The notes: a model not told the origin generated them from the sequence alone. Counted from the first letter of the stretch, positions 49,728 through 58,725 are shown. The stretch is 64,000 bases of DNA from an uncultured Alteromonadaceae bacterium (GCA_913056495.1 CAJXMO010000003.1:223200-287199); one strand, 5' to 3'. A program made the numbers and translations.

Positions 49728-49784
49728 CTATACAGAAAAATGATGATGGTGATGAAGGTTAAAATTTGCCTTGGTAAATAACAT
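49728..49784 (-). CDS. hisL: his operon leader peptide HisL
   Basis: 18 residues plus stop, too short for normal gene finding. ATG is at 49784-49782, five consecutive His codons (CAT CAC CAT CAT CAT) near the end, then Phe-Ser-Val and TAG at 49730-49728. AGAGA lies about 9 bp before the ATG. A ribosome slowed at the His codons when charged tRNA-His is scarce would shift the pairing of the downstream segments and let transcription pass the terminator at 49637-49672. The His run, the hairpins and the operon order together make this a classical leader. Confidence 0.93.
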   Translation of the reverse strand: MLFTKANFNLHHHHHFSV

Positions 49785-49811
49785 TAAATTTGTCTCTGAT
49801 TCAAAAATCGT

Positions 49812-49840
49812 TTTATATGCCAGATAAACTAACGTATTAA
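49812..49840 (-). promoter_or_regulatory. Probable his operon promoter
   Basis: On the minus strand TTAATA (49840-49835) and TATAAA (49817-49812) are 17 bp apart. Transcription would start near 49805, about 20 bp before the hisL start codon. The -35 match is moderate. Confidence 0.55.
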
Positions 49841-49850
49841 CTGGCTAAAA

Positions 49851-51074
49851 TCAATTGTTTTGCTGATAATTGTTTATCATTTCAACTCGTTTATCAAAAA
49901 CAGCCTGGCGAATCTCAGCGCCTTTTAAACCGGCTTCTACAAAGGTTTTAGCCGTAACTTTCAAACACGCCTGATAGTAATTTTTAAACCTGTTAGCTTG
50001 TGGGTAGTCTTTATTTTCAAACTGTAAACGACCCTGAAAGTCGGCCTGGCAACAGAGTAAAAAGTCATCCAGGCGCTCAGGTTTACGCCAGACATCCATT
50101 TTGTCGAGCAGACTCACTATGCTGGTCGCATCTAAGTTATCCAGTTTATGCAGCCGGCTGTGAAACGCACTGACCATAATTGCGAGCTCTTTATGAATAT
50201 TAGGCACGCGCAAACGCTGGCAGACGTTTTTGATAATCGGTATGCCGGCTTCACAATGGCCGTGGTGAGAGGGCCACTTTTCTTTTGGGGTTACGGCTTT
50301 ACCAAAATCATGACAGAGCGCTGAAAAGCGAATAGATACATTATCACTGAGTTGGGCGGCGCGTTTGAGCACCATTAGGGTATGTACGCCCGAATCGATT
50401 TCCGGGTGCCATTTAGGCGGATTAGGCACACCCCAGAGCGAGTCTAATTCGGGTAAAAAAGCTTGCAGCGCATGGGTCTCTTTTAATATCTTGAAATAAA
50501 CCTGAGGGTCATGGGTTAATAGCGCTTTTTCGGTTTCTAGCCAGATTCGCTCAGGCGTCAGGTGTTCAAGTTCACCACTGGCAGCAATTTCACGCATAAG
50601 CTCAAGCGTTTCTGTGGCTACCTGAAACCCCAGATGAGCAAATCGAGCGGCAAAACGGGCGACTCTTAATACCCGAAGCGGATCTTCAATAAATGCGGGT
50701 GAAACATGGCGTAAAATTTTATTTTGAATGTCTTTTTGGCCGTTATAGGGATCAATCAGATTTCCGTTTTCGTCCTGAGCAATTGCATTAATGGTCAGGT
50801 CACGCCGCATTAAATCGTCTTCAAGGCTGACAGTTTCGTCGGCCTGACAAACAAATCCGGTATAGCCAGCGCCTTGTTTTTTTTCGGTGCGGGCGAGCGC
50901 ATACTCCTGTTTGGATTTAGGGTGTAAAAAAACAGGGAAATCCTGACCAACTTGCTGGTAGCCTGCATCCAGCATTTGTTTTACCGAGCTGCCGACCACG
51001 ACCCAGTCTTTATCTTTTACCTGTATTTTTAGTAATTGGTCCCGTACTGCGCCGCCAACTAAATACACCTTCAT
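49851..51074 (-). CDS. cca: CCA-adding tRNA nucleotidyltransferase (multifunctional)
   Basis: 407 residues. N-terminal class II polymerase head: YLVGGAVRDQLL and KDKDWVVVG (catalytic Asp pair), RRDLTINAIAQDENGNLIDP and the template-like RVLRVARFAARF. A C-terminal HD phosphohydrolase domain (FSALCHDFGKAVTP, HHGHCEAG) is present as in gammaproteobacterial enzymes with 2'3'-cyclic phosphodiesterase and phosphatase activity. It repairs or adds the tRNA 3' CCA. It ends just upstream of the his promoter. Confidence 0.96.
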   Translation of the reverse strand: MKVYLVGGAVRDQLLKIQVKDKDWVVVGSSVKQMLDAGYQQVGQDFPVFLHPKSKQEYALARTEKKQGAGYTGFVCQADETVSLEDDLMRRDLTINAIAQDENGNLIDPYNGQKDIQNKILRHVSPAFIEDPLRVLRVARFAARFAHLGFQVATETLELMREIAASGELEHLTPERIWLETEKALLTHDPQVYFKILKETHALQAFLPELDSLWGVPNPPKWHPEIDSGVHTLMVLKRAAQLSDNVSIRFSALCHDFGKAVTPKEKWPSHHGHCEAGIPIIKNVCQRLRVPNIHKELAIMVSAFHSRLHKLDNLDATSIVSLLDKMDVWRKPERLDDFLLCCQADFQGRLQFENKDYPQANRFKNYYQACLKVTAKTFVEAGLKGAEIRQAVFDKRVEMINNYQQNN

Positions 51075-51150
51075 ATCATTGCCTCTTGGAATTTTTGTCT
51101 TTCCAGCCTACTATTGTGCCACTTTGTTGTTATCAAACCTAATTAATATT

Positions 51151-52752
51151 ATGTATCAAGGCTATTTCGGATTAAAGGATATTCCATTTTCAATTGCGCC
51201 CAACCCGGATTATTTATATATGAGTGAACGCCACAAAGAAGCGTTAGCTCATTTAAGTTTCGGTTTGCATGAAACCGGTGGTTTTGTATTGTTAACAGGG
51301 GAGGTAGGGACTGGTAAAACCACGGTATCACGTTGTTTATTAGAGCAAATTCCGGATCAGACAAAAGTGGCTTTTATTTTAAATCCCACACTGACAGAGC
51401 ACGAGTTACTGGCCAGTATTTGTGATGAATTTAACATTGAGTACAACAAAGAAAACAGTACAGTTAAAGCTTTAACAGACGCGATTAAAGGCTATTTACT
51501 GGCGAATCATCAGGCTGGCCAAAGCGCCTTGTTGATTATTGATGAAGCTCAGCATTTACGCGCTGAAGTATTAGAACAGCTCAGGTTATTAACCAATTTA
51601 GAAACCAATACAAAAAAACTTTTGCAGGTGATTTTAATTGGTCAGCCAGAATTGCAAGCCTTATTAAAACGTCAGGAACTTAGGCAATTGGCGCAAAGGA
51701 TTACGGCTCGCTATCATTTATTGCCTTTATCGCTTGAGCAGGTTGCCTCCTATATTAATCATAGGTTGCAGGTGGCCGGTTGCAATAAAGCTTTGTTTAC
51801 TAAAAAAGCGGTGAGTCGAATTCATCAAATTAGTCAGGGCATACCACGTATTATCAATCTGTTGTGTGATAGAGCTTTGATGGGTGCATATGTCAAACAG
51901 CAAGACAAAGTAGATGTGAAAATTGTAGAGCAGGCGGCTAGGGAAGCGCTTGATTACGAACAGAAAACGAAAGCCAAAGCCGCTAAATTTTCAGCCCCCT
52001 GGTTGCTTGTTGGGGTTGTGAGCATTGCGCTGGCCGGTTACGCAACTTATCAGTTTGGCTTGACTGAAAACCCGGTTCAACCTGAGCAACCGGTTGAAAC
52101 AGAGACTGTAGCGGATTCAATGGCGCCGGAAAAACTTGCTCCGAAGACTGATAATATCCCATCATTTAATCCAGCTACTGGAGATTCAGATTTAAGTCGG
52201 GCATTTGCTCGCTTGGCTAATCTCTGGCAATTGGCTGAGATTAGCTGGGAGCAGCCCTGTATACAAATAGATGACTATAATTTGGCCTGTTATCAGTTCA
52301 GTGGTAGCTTTTCGCAATTAACCAACTTAGATGCCCCCGCATTACTTGAACTCTATCAGCCTAATGGTAATGTATTTTATGCTTTGCTGACAGCTGGAAA
52401 CGAAGACTATTTATTAAATTTTGAACAAACCCAAATGCCACTCAACACTGACTGGCTTAGCCAGCACTGGCGTGGTAAAGCCTTGCTCATCTGGCAACCG
52501 CCAGCAGAGTTTAGCGGGGTAATTGATCAAAGCAGTGAGCCAGCGCAAATTCAATGGCTGGATAATCAATTATCTGTTTTATTATCCAAACCAAGAAAAA
52601 AGACAGTCAACTTTGATACTCAGTTACAGGCTAAACTCAATCAGTTTCAAAACCGCCATAAACTGGCATTAACGCCTTTTGCTGATACCGAAACTGTACT
52701 CTTAATTCAGCAACTAACACAGGCTGCAACGCCCAATCTGGGACAAGGTTAA
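51151..52752 (+). CDS. ExeA/GspA-like AAA ATPase of type II secretion
   Basis: 533 residues from ATG 51151; the upstream in-frame ATG at 51079 would add 24 residues unlike the family, and MYQGYFGLKDIPFSIAPNPDYLY is the standard start. AAA part: Walker A LTGEVGTGKTTVSR, Walker B LLIIDEAQHL. A membrane helix (about 285-305) follows, and the C-terminal end has a peptidoglycan-binding-like helix set (NFDTQLQAKLNQFQNRHKL). ExeA with ExeB helps the secretin pass the peptidoglycan. The gspB gene follows after 15 bp. MshM of pilus systems is similar, but the GspB neighbour favours secretion. Confidence 0.88.
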   Translation: MYQGYFGLKDIPFSIAPNPDYLYMSERHKEALAHLSFGLHETGGFVLLTGEVGTGKTTVSRCLLEQIPDQTKVAFILNPTLTEHELLASICDEFNIEYNKENSTVKALTDAIKGYLLANHQAGQSALLIIDEAQHLRAEVLEQLRLLTNLETNTKKLLQVILIGQPELQALLKRQELRQLAQRITARYHLLPLSLEQVASYINHRLQVAGCNKALFTKKAVSRIHQISQGIPRIINLLCDRALMGAYVKQQDKVDVKIVEQAAREALDYEQKTKAKAAKFSAPWLLVGVVSIALAGYATYQFGLTENPVQPEQPVETETVADSMAPEKLAPKTDNIPSFNPATGDSDLSRAFARLANLWQLAEISWEQPCIQIDDYNLACYQFSGSFSQLTNLDAPALLELYQPNGNVFYALLTAGNEDYLLNFEQTQMPLNTDWLSQHWRGKALLIWQPPAEFSGVIDQSSEPAQIQWLDNQLSVLLSKPRKKTVNFDTQLQAKLNQFQNRHKLALTPFADTETVLLIQQLTQAATPNLGQG

Positions 52753-52767
52753 GCCGAGGTAACCCAA

Positions 52768-53727
52768 ATGTCATTTTTAATGGATGCGCTGCAAAAGCAG
52801 CAAAATAAAGCAGGTTTATCCGATCAACAACAGGTATTTGCGGAAGATTCAGCGGATGAGCGTCGTAAACAAAAGTTTAAATTAATTTTAATCTCCGTAT
52901 TCAGTTTATTATTGACTTTTATTGCCGGCTTTTATTTAGCCCGCGCTTTAATTTTGCCTGAGCAAGACAACAGGCATAGCCTTGTTGCTGATAAAGATAA
53001 AAGTGCTGAGGATAGAACTCGCTCTGAACAATTAACCGACCCTGTTGGTGTTATCTCGAAAGCGTCGGATGAGTCTCAAAGTTCAAAGGTTATTGAAAAT
53101 ACTCTGGTCGAAAAACAGGAACAGGCCGAGCCAGTTAAAGTGACTGCTATGACCTTATCGTCATTGGCAATGCCTACAAAGCAGCAAGAGCCCATCAAAA
53201 CTGAACAAGACCCGGCCAAAAATACGGAACTTAAAACTATCCCACACCAGAGGAATCAAACTAATCAGGGCAGTTACAGTCATCAGCAAGCAGAGCAATC
53301 CGAAACAATGGACAAGGCGGTTACACAAAACATCGCTAAACAAGCAGATTTTGAGACGATAGAAACTGAAGAATTAGCTTCAGAGTCGGAGTCGTCTGTT
53401 TCTGACGATTTATTGGCCTTATTTAATGCTGCGGTTAAAGAAACAGAAAACTTGCCTGACGGTGAAATAGCCGATCCGGTTGACACTGTTATTCCGCGTT
53501 TAACTGAATTAAGCAGTAATTTTCAGGCGCAAATACCCGAGCTGGATTTTCAAACGCATATATATTCCAGTGATGCTAAACAAGGTTGGGTAAAGGTTAA
53601 CGGTCGGGTTGTCAGAGAAGGCCAAAACATTGCTCAGGGGGTAGTGCTGGATAAAATTACACCACAAGCTGTGATTTTAAAATATCAGGGGCAAGCCTTT
53701 TCACTGCCGGCACTCTCAACATGGTAG
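52768..53727 (+). CDS. GspB-domain protein (ExeB-like)
   Basis: 319 residues. Short cytoplasmic start MSFLMDALQKQQNKAG, one membrane helix at about 37-60, a roughly 185-residue low-complexity Gln/Glu/Ser linker, then a C-terminal GspB domain (about 250-319: LDFQTHIYSSDAKQGWVKVNGRVVREGQ). It partners the ExeA-like ATPase. The stop codon lies inside a 14-bp tandem duplication (53717-53744), so a second identical in-line copy of the end follows it. Confidence 0.88.
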   Translation: MSFLMDALQKQQNKAGLSDQQQVFAEDSADERRKQKFKLILISVFSLLLTFIAGFYLARALILPEQDNRHSLVADKDKSAEDRTRSEQLTDPVGVISKASDESQSSKVIENTLVEKQEQAEPVKVTAMTLSSLAMPTKQQEPIKTEQDPAKNTELKTIPHQRNQTNQGSYSHQQAEQSETMDKAVTQNIAKQADFETIETEELASESESSVSDDLLALFNAAVKETENLPDGEIADPVDTVIPRLTELSSNFQAQIPELDFQTHIYSSDAKQGWVKVNGRVVREGQNIAQGVVLDKITPQAVILKYQGQAFSLPALSTW

Positions 53728-53744
53728 AGGCAACATGGTAGAGG
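53717..53744 (+). repeat. 14-bp tandem duplication over the gspB stop codon
   Basis: CAACATGGTAGAGG occurs twice back to back (53717-53730 and 53731-53744). The first copy contains the last two gspB codons and TAG. The duplication leaves the protein unchanged. Confidence 0.9.
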
Positions 53745-53778
53745 GAATAGAGCTGCTAACGAGAATAAAATGGATAAC

Positions 53779-53805
53779 ACAGGGCCGCCACATATGCAGC
53801 CCTGT
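53779..53805. terminator. Hairpin between gspB and the DUF3014 gene
   Basis: ACAGGGC pairs with GCCCTGT over a 13-nt loop between two convergent genes. There is no strong T-run, so terminator function is only likely. Confidence 0.5.
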
Positions 53806-53813
53806 TGATGGGA

Positions 53814-54677
53814 TTATTTAACGAGCTCTTTTCTGACCTTTTCAAGTGCAGCCTGGACTTTTAACTGATTTTCTGGCCCCATTCTGATTAGTAGTTTTTG
53901 AATTGGTCTTAATGATTCCAATTCAGGATCGGCAAATTTATACATAGCCGATGGCGCAACCAAGCGAATTTCGCCCTCTACCAGAGGCGTGGCTAATGCC
54001 AAATCGATAGCATCAATTAAACTTTGCTCAAAATTTTCACCCTCATAACCTATTTCTTCATAAGCCTGATGTATTAATGGCAGAAATTTTTGAAAATAAT
54101 CGATTAATGTTTCTGTATTTAGCAAAGTGAACATAGCCACATAACTGTTATAGCGCTTGTATGAAGCCGGGTCTAAAATAAATTCATTATTATCAACAGC
54201 CTGAACCTTTATACCTGTTTCTGGGCTGACAACCGGGCTGTGTTGCTGAGTTAAAGCCCCCTGAGCTGCATTATCAACAAATACAACAAATTTTCGGATT
54301 AAATCATCACGGTTAAACAAAGCTTCTATATAGGGTCTTTGATAAGCTCGCTCAATATCTGCTTTAACCAGAGTATCACTTTCGTTGAGTTCGGGTAATT
54401 CAGGTTTTGCCGGTTTAGGGGCTGGTTGAGCCTGAGGGATTTCTGCAGGTTGAGGTGCTTTAGGTAACTGAGCCTGATTGTTTACTTGCGGCTCTTCAAC
54501 CGGTTCGGGTTCAGGCGTGGGCTGCTCGATTATTTGTGCAGGTGCAGGTACCGGCATGGGGGCAGGCGTTGGGACTTTGTCATCAGAATTGAGAAAATAA
54601 ATTGCGCCGATACCGATTACCACTGCGGCTGCAACCGCAGTATATAAGCCCAGATTTTTGCCTTTACTGTCTGCCAT
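53814..54677 (-). CDS. DUF3014 domain protein
   Basis: 287 residues. One N-terminal membrane helix (about 10-30), a Pro/Glu/Ala-rich linker (about 35-95) and a helical C-terminal DUF3014 domain (LPELNESDTLVKADIERAY, LIRKFVVFVDNAAQG, YNSYVAMFTLLN). The bulk should be periplasmic. The function is unknown. Monocistronic; its upstream region has an inverted repeat described as a finding. Confidence 0.87.
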   Translation of the reverse strand: MADSKGKNLGLYTAVAAAVVIGIGAIYFLNSDDKVPTPAPMPVPAPAQIIEQPTPEPEPVEEPQVNNQAQLPKAPQPAEIPQAQPAPKPAKPELPELNESDTLVKADIERAYQRPYIEALFNRDDLIRKFVVFVDNAAQGALTQQHSPVVSPETGIKVQAVDNNEFILDPASYKRYNSYVAMFTLLNTETLIDYFQKFLPLIHQAYEEIGYEGENFEQSLIDAIDLALATPLVEGEIRLVAPSAMYKFADPELESLRPIQKLLIRMGPENQLKVQAALEKVRKELVK

Positions 54678-54821
54678 AATTTACCTCTGTTGGTGTGAAG
54701 CTGATTTAAGTTAGAATGTATCTAACTTTAAAAGTTCAATTATATATCAAAAGCTTATATCTAACTTTCTATTAAAACTAATAAAGCTATTAAATACGAT
54801 AAACGCGATAGTTTTCACTAT

Positions 54822-54845
54822 TTTTACAAATAGTTTTACAAATAG
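54822..54845 (-). repeat. 12-bp tandem duplication over the stop codon of the esterase gene
   Basis: TTTTACAAATAG occurs twice in tandem (54822-54833, 54834-54845). The second copy includes the stop of the minus-strand esterase gene (complement of 54836-54838). Confidence 0.9.
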
Positions 54846-55564
54846 AGCGGAGCCATTCTTCGCCAGTAATATCCGCGATGTGCTCGCTCTTCCCAAACAT
54901 AAAGTTTATGCTCGATTTGTTTACTGTTTAAAATGTCGCTCAAGTGGCGATTATTTTCATAAAACGGGTCTTGTTCGCCAATAACCAGAGTGATGTCCAT
55001 TTGTCTGAGTTCACTTAACTGATATGTGCAGTCCAGATTCGGTAAAAAGTGTGTTGGTGTATTAAAATAAACGGCTTCGCTGTAATAGCCGTCAAATAAA
55101 TCACTGAAATACTCTACGTTTAAAGTCAGATCAAAGCGGCCGCTAAAAGCTACCAGACGTTTAAAATACTGAGGGTGGCGAAAGGCGATATTCGCCGCAT
55201 GAAACGCACCTAAGCTACAGCCATGTGCAACCAGTATCGGGTTGGCGTTTTTACGGTGGATAAAAGGAATGACCTCGTTAATAATGTATTTTTCATATTG
55301 CAGGTAACGGTTAATTCTGCCACTCGGATGTGCCCAGAAACAATAAAACGATTCGCTGTCGATGCCGTCTACACAAAATAGCTGGAGTTCTCCGTTGTTT
55401 ATTTTGTTAGATAGGTGTTGTGGAATCCTTAAATCCTCATATTCATAAAATCGCCCTCCGCGGGTGGGGAAAACCAGTACTTTCTGACCCGAGTGCCCAA
55501 GTATGATTAATTCCATCTCGCGTTCTAACTCTGTACTCCACTTTTTATGATATTCTCGATGCAT
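54836..55564 (-). CDS. Alpha/beta-hydrolase esterase-like protein
   Basis: 242 residues, no signal peptide. The nucleophile elbow HGCSLGAFHA gives GxSxG with the Ser near residue 117; the acid is probably in VIGEQDPFYENN and the His in EERAHRGYYW. It resembles the FrmB/esterase-D-like family of small esterases. It lies 17 bp downstream of the CE7 esterase gene in the same direction, suggesting a two-gene operon. The substrate is unknown. Polysaccharide or ester side-chain removal is possible given the neighbour. Confidence 0.8.
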   Translation of the reverse strand: MHREYHKKWSTELEREMELIILGHSGQKVLVFPTRGGRFYEYEDLRIPQHLSNKINNGELQLFCVDGIDSESFYCFWAHPSGRINRYLQYEKYIINEVIPFIHRKNANPILVAHGCSLGAFHAANIAFRHPQYFKRLVAFSGRFDLTLNVEYFSDLFDGYYSEAVYFNTPTHFLPNLDCTYQLSELRQMDITLVIGEQDPFYENNRHLSDILNSKQIEHKLYVWEERAHRGYYWRRMAPLYL

Positions 55565-55581
55565 TCCTTTTATCCATGAAA

Positions 55582-56622
55582 TTAGAGATCGTGAAAAAAT
55601 TGATTTAATTGGTTGAGTAGGGTTTTTTCTTGTACTTTTTGCGCGCTGTATTGCGCATGTCCCGCTTCGAGAATAAATAAGCTTTTTTCGTTTATCAGTG
55701 AGTTATAAATTGCAAACTGTCCGGGAGGTGCAACAACAGGATCATACAAAGCAGCAGCCACATGAACCGGAATTTTGATATACTGAGCTGCTATTGCAGC
55801 ATCATAATATGACAATGTAGTTAAAACTTGCGGGTGGTTTTTTGCATATTGCTGAACTGCATTGGCACTGCCGGTTGTTTTTAATTGCATTCTCAGCTCA
55901 TTCTGCCCAAAGCTGGGTACGTTAAAATGGGCTTTTTGAATACGGCTTTCGCAGGTGAGTGCTAACGCCCCGATACCACCGGAAAAACTAATGCCTAAAT
56001 AGCCGATATGTCCGCTTAACTCAGGAAATAATCTCAATAGACAACTGACAGCTAGCCAAGTATCTTCAACACAGCCAGCGAGAATATAGTCATCTTTTTT
56101 ATCAATGTCGTGTAACACATGGAAGGCCGGATTAGATGAAAACGGTTTGCCCGCACTTTTTGAAATTCCTCTGCAGCATAAAAACAAGTAAGCACTGTTT
56201 TCAAAGGGCAGATGTGTATCTGCAAAGTCTCTTCCGCCATATCCGTGACCAACAATAAATCCACGTTCAACTCTGCCTGATTCGGGTAGCGTCAGCCATC
56301 CCCCTATTTTAATTGAATCAGTAGATTGGTAAGTCACTTCAAATATTCGTTGCCTGTGAAGTGTTAGTCCGGTATCCGTCAACACAGGTTTAGCAGGGAT
56401 ATTCAAAGCATTTTGATATTTATTTTGCCAAAAAGAGAAAAAATCTACAGGTGCGTCAGTACTTTCTACTTCTAATAATTGTGTCAAACTATAGCCATAG
56501 CTAGGATCAAAATCATAGTTAGAATGGTCAATGGTATTGAACACGCGATCTCTCTTAGGATAAACAAAGTTAACTAAACTATACTCTGGCAGACAGTTGT
56601 TTTGCAAAGCTAATTTTGCCAC
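55582..56622 (-). CDS. Acetylxylan esterase / cephalosporin-C deacetylase-like (CE7)
   Basis: 346 residues, cytoplasmic (no signal). CE7/AXE1 features: YQSTDSIKIGGWLTLP, VGHGYGGRD, the catalytic elbow GISFSGG at about 210-216 (GxSxG with the last Gly replaced by Ser; Ser212 the likely nucleophile), AALYDPVVAPPGQFAIYN with the acid near 293 and EAGHAQYS with the His. CE7 enzymes remove acetyl groups from short oligosaccharides inside the cell. The family uses GxSQGG, so the elbow is somewhat unusual. It forms an operon with the esterase gene downstream. Confidence 0.8.
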   Translation of the reverse strand: MAKLALQNNCLPEYSLVNFVYPKRDRVFNTIDHSNYDFDPSYGYSLTQLLEVESTDAPVDFFSFWQNKYQNALNIPAKPVLTDTGLTLHRQRIFEVTYQSTDSIKIGGWLTLPESGRVERGFIVGHGYGGRDFADTHLPFENSAYLFLCCRGISKSAGKPFSSNPAFHVLHDIDKKDDYILAGCVEDTWLAVSCLLRLFPELSGHIGYLGISFSGGIGALALTCESRIQKAHFNVPSFGQNELRMQLKTTGSANAVQQYAKNHPQVLTTLSYYDAAIAAQYIKIPVHVAAALYDPVVAPPGQFAIYNSLINEKSLFILEAGHAQYSAQKVQEKTLLNQLNQFFHDL

Positions 56623-56698
56623 GATAAAAATTAGTAGTTGTAGGTGCTGATAAAATCAGCTAAGTTTTGACTAATTTCTCAAACAACTAAAAATAACT

Positions 56699-57064
56699 AT
56701 GGCAATTTCTGTATTAATTTGTGATGACTCTGGATTCGCCCGAAAACAAATGGCTCGGGCATTACCTGATAATTGGGATGTGGAAATTAGTTTTGCTTGT
56801 AATGGTGAAGAAGCCTTACAGGCGATCGCGGAAGGTAAGGGTGAGGTTGTCTTTTTAGATTTGACCATGCCCGTTATGGATGGCATTCAAACCTTAACTC
56901 ACATTAAAGAAAATGATTTGAATGCTATGGTGATTGTGGTTTCGGGGGATATTCAGCCGGAAGCTCAGGCACAGGTAACCCAGTTAGGCGCGTTAGATTT
57001 TATTCAAAAACCAGTCAGCAAAGCCAAGTCAACCGAAGTTTTAAAACGCTTTGGTTTATTATAG
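56699..57064 (+). CDS. CheY-like single-domain response regulator
   Basis: 121 residues, receiver domain only. Acidic pocket ICDDSG at the start, phospho-acceptor Asp in VFLDLTMPVMDG (about residue 57), VVVSGD with the switch Ser, and FIQKPVSK with the Lys. No output domain. It opens a three-gene operon with CheC-like and diguanylate cyclase genes, so it may relay signal to them. Confidence 0.93.
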   Translation: MAISVLICDDSGFARKQMARALPDNWDVEISFACNGEEALQAIAEGKGEVVFLDLTMPVMDGIQTLTHIKENDLNAMVIVVSGDIQPEAQAQVTQLGALDFIQKPVSKAKSTEVLKRFGLL

Positions 57065-57088
57065 ACCCGCAAAGATGAGAGTTTGTTT

Positions 57089-57706
57089 GTGAATAAAGTG
57101 AATGTATCTATTTCGGAAGATCAAAGAGACTGTTATCAGGAAATAGCAAATATTGCTATGGGGCAGGCCGCAGCTTTGTTGGCTAAACTATTGGATGTAA
57201 AAGTCATCTTGCCGATACCTGTTGTAAACTTAATTGAAGTGAATGAACTTCGCATGGCATTAAGCGGAATAGAAGCTTCTGATAAAGTGTCTGGTGTATG
57301 CCAAGGGTTTATCGGTAATCGAATTTCAGGAGAGGCTCTACTCATTTTTAATGACGCTAGCTTAGGGGATATCTCTCAACTGCTAAAGTACCCGGATGAG
57401 TTGGATACTTCTGTTGAGTTAGAACTCCTGATGGACGTTGCCAATATACTAATTGGTGCCTGCTTACGAGGTATTGGTAGTCAACTGGATGTAACATTCA
57501 GTCAGGGACATCCTGTTGTATTAGGTCAGCATGTTAATTTACCTGAACTGATATCAACAAATCATTATAGGTGGAGTAAAACACTGGCAATCGAAATCAA
57601 TTATAAGATTGAAGGTTATAATATTAATTGTGATTTATTGCTGTTGTTCGCTGAAGATGCAATTAATGTACTGAATAATAAAGTAAACTATTTACTGGAA
57701 GATTAA
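57089..57706 (+). CDS. CheC-like chemotaxis phosphatase
   Basis: About 205 residues from GTG 57089, chosen because GAGAG is 7 bp upstream; a TTG at 57083 is too close to it. The CheC/CheX-FliY phosphatase motif is visible in YQEIANIAMGQAAALLAKLL (D/S-x-x-x-E-x-x-N form with Glu and Asn) and again in ELELLMDVANILIGACLRGIG. CheC proteins remove phosphate from CheY. The partner is most likely the response regulator encoded 24 bp upstream. Confidence 0.87.
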   Translation: MNKVNVSISEDQRDCYQEIANIAMGQAAALLAKLLDVKVILPIPVVNLIEVNELRMALSGIEASDKVSGVCQGFIGNRISGEALLIFNDASLGDISQLLKYPDELDTSVELELLMDVANILIGACLRGIGSQLDVTFSQGHPVVLGQHVNLPELISTNHYRWSKTLAIEINYKIEGYNINCDLLLLFAEDAINVLNNKVNYLLED

Positions 57707-58680
57707 TGACAGATAGAACCATAGAAAACGATGAATTTAAAGAAATTCATTCTTTAATGGGGATGCTGCAAAATTTGGATGTGGGTTTGGTTGTACTTGA
57801 CCGAGAGTACAACATTCAGCTGTGGAATAACTTTATGGAAAGTCACAGCGGCATGAATCCTAGTGAAGTCAGAGACCAAAATCTTTTTTCGATTTTTCCG
57901 GAAATCAATAAAGAGTGGTTTGTACATAAAGCTGAATGTGTTTTTCAGCTCAATACTCGCGCGTTTACCACATGGGAACAACGCCCTTATTTATTTAAAT
58001 TCAAAAATTACCGCCCGATTACCGGCTCTGCTGAGTTCATGTATCAAAATACTACTATTATTCCGATGGATGCTTCGACCGGGCAGGTTGAGCGTATTGG
58101 TATAATTGTATATGACGTGACTGATGTAGCGGTTAATAAAAGTGAACTAAAAGCTATTAATGAAAAATTTAAGCGTTTGTCCAGAACTGATAAATTATCC
58201 GGTTTGTATAACCGGGGATATTGGGAAGAGTGTTTAGGCAACGAATTTAAACGCGCAAAACGAACCGAAACCCCGAGCTCTCTGGTGGTATTTGATATCG
58301 ATCATTTTAAACAGGTTAATGATGTATACGGGCATGCAGCCGGAGATATTGCCATCAAATTTGTGTCGGATGCTTTGATTCAGAATATACGTGAAACGGA
58401 CATCGCAGGCCGCTATGGCGGTGAAGAATTTGCTGCAATTTTAATTGATACTAAAGCTGAAGAAGCTGCTGTGTTTGCCGAAAGGATGCGTCAGTTTATT
58501 GAAGACAGCAGCATACGTTATTATCAGGAAGAATTTAAATTTACGATCAGCATAGGTATTGCACAGTTAACTCAAGATACGGACAGCGCTCACCAATGGT
58601 TTGAGTTAGCAGATAGTGCATTGTATCAGGCTAAAGAAAAAGGGCGTAACCAAGTCCAGATTGCAGATCCAGAAAAATGA
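57706..58680 (+). CDS. PAS-GGDEF diguanylate cyclase
   Basis: 324 residues. N-terminal PAS domain (about 20-145: LDVGLVVLDREYNIQLWNNFMESHSGMN) and C-terminal GGDEF domain (about 160-320). The active site is GGEEF (near 239-243, RYGGEEFAAIL), which is compatible with c-di-GMP synthesis. An RETD sits five residues before it as the product-inhibition I-site. It overlaps the CheC-like gene by one base (TAATG). With the response regulator and CheC it likely links phospho-signalling to c-di-GMP. Confidence 0.93.
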   Translation: MTDRTIENDEFKEIHSLMGMLQNLDVGLVVLDREYNIQLWNNFMESHSGMNPSEVRDQNLFSIFPEINKEWFVHKAECVFQLNTRAFTTWEQRPYLFKFKNYRPITGSAEFMYQNTTIIPMDASTGQVERIGIIVYDVTDVAVNKSELKAINEKFKRLSRTDKLSGLYNRGYWEECLGNEFKRAKRTETPSSLVVFDIDHFKQVNDVYGHAAGDIAIKFVSDALIQNIRETDIAGRYGGEEFAAILIDTKAEEAAVFAERMRQFIEDSSIRYYQEEFKFTISIGIAQLTQDTDSAHQWFELADSALYQAKEKGRNQVQIADPEK

Positions 58681-58725
58681 GTCCTCAATTTTAAAAAATA
58701 TAATTAAAACAACAAGGAATCGCTA

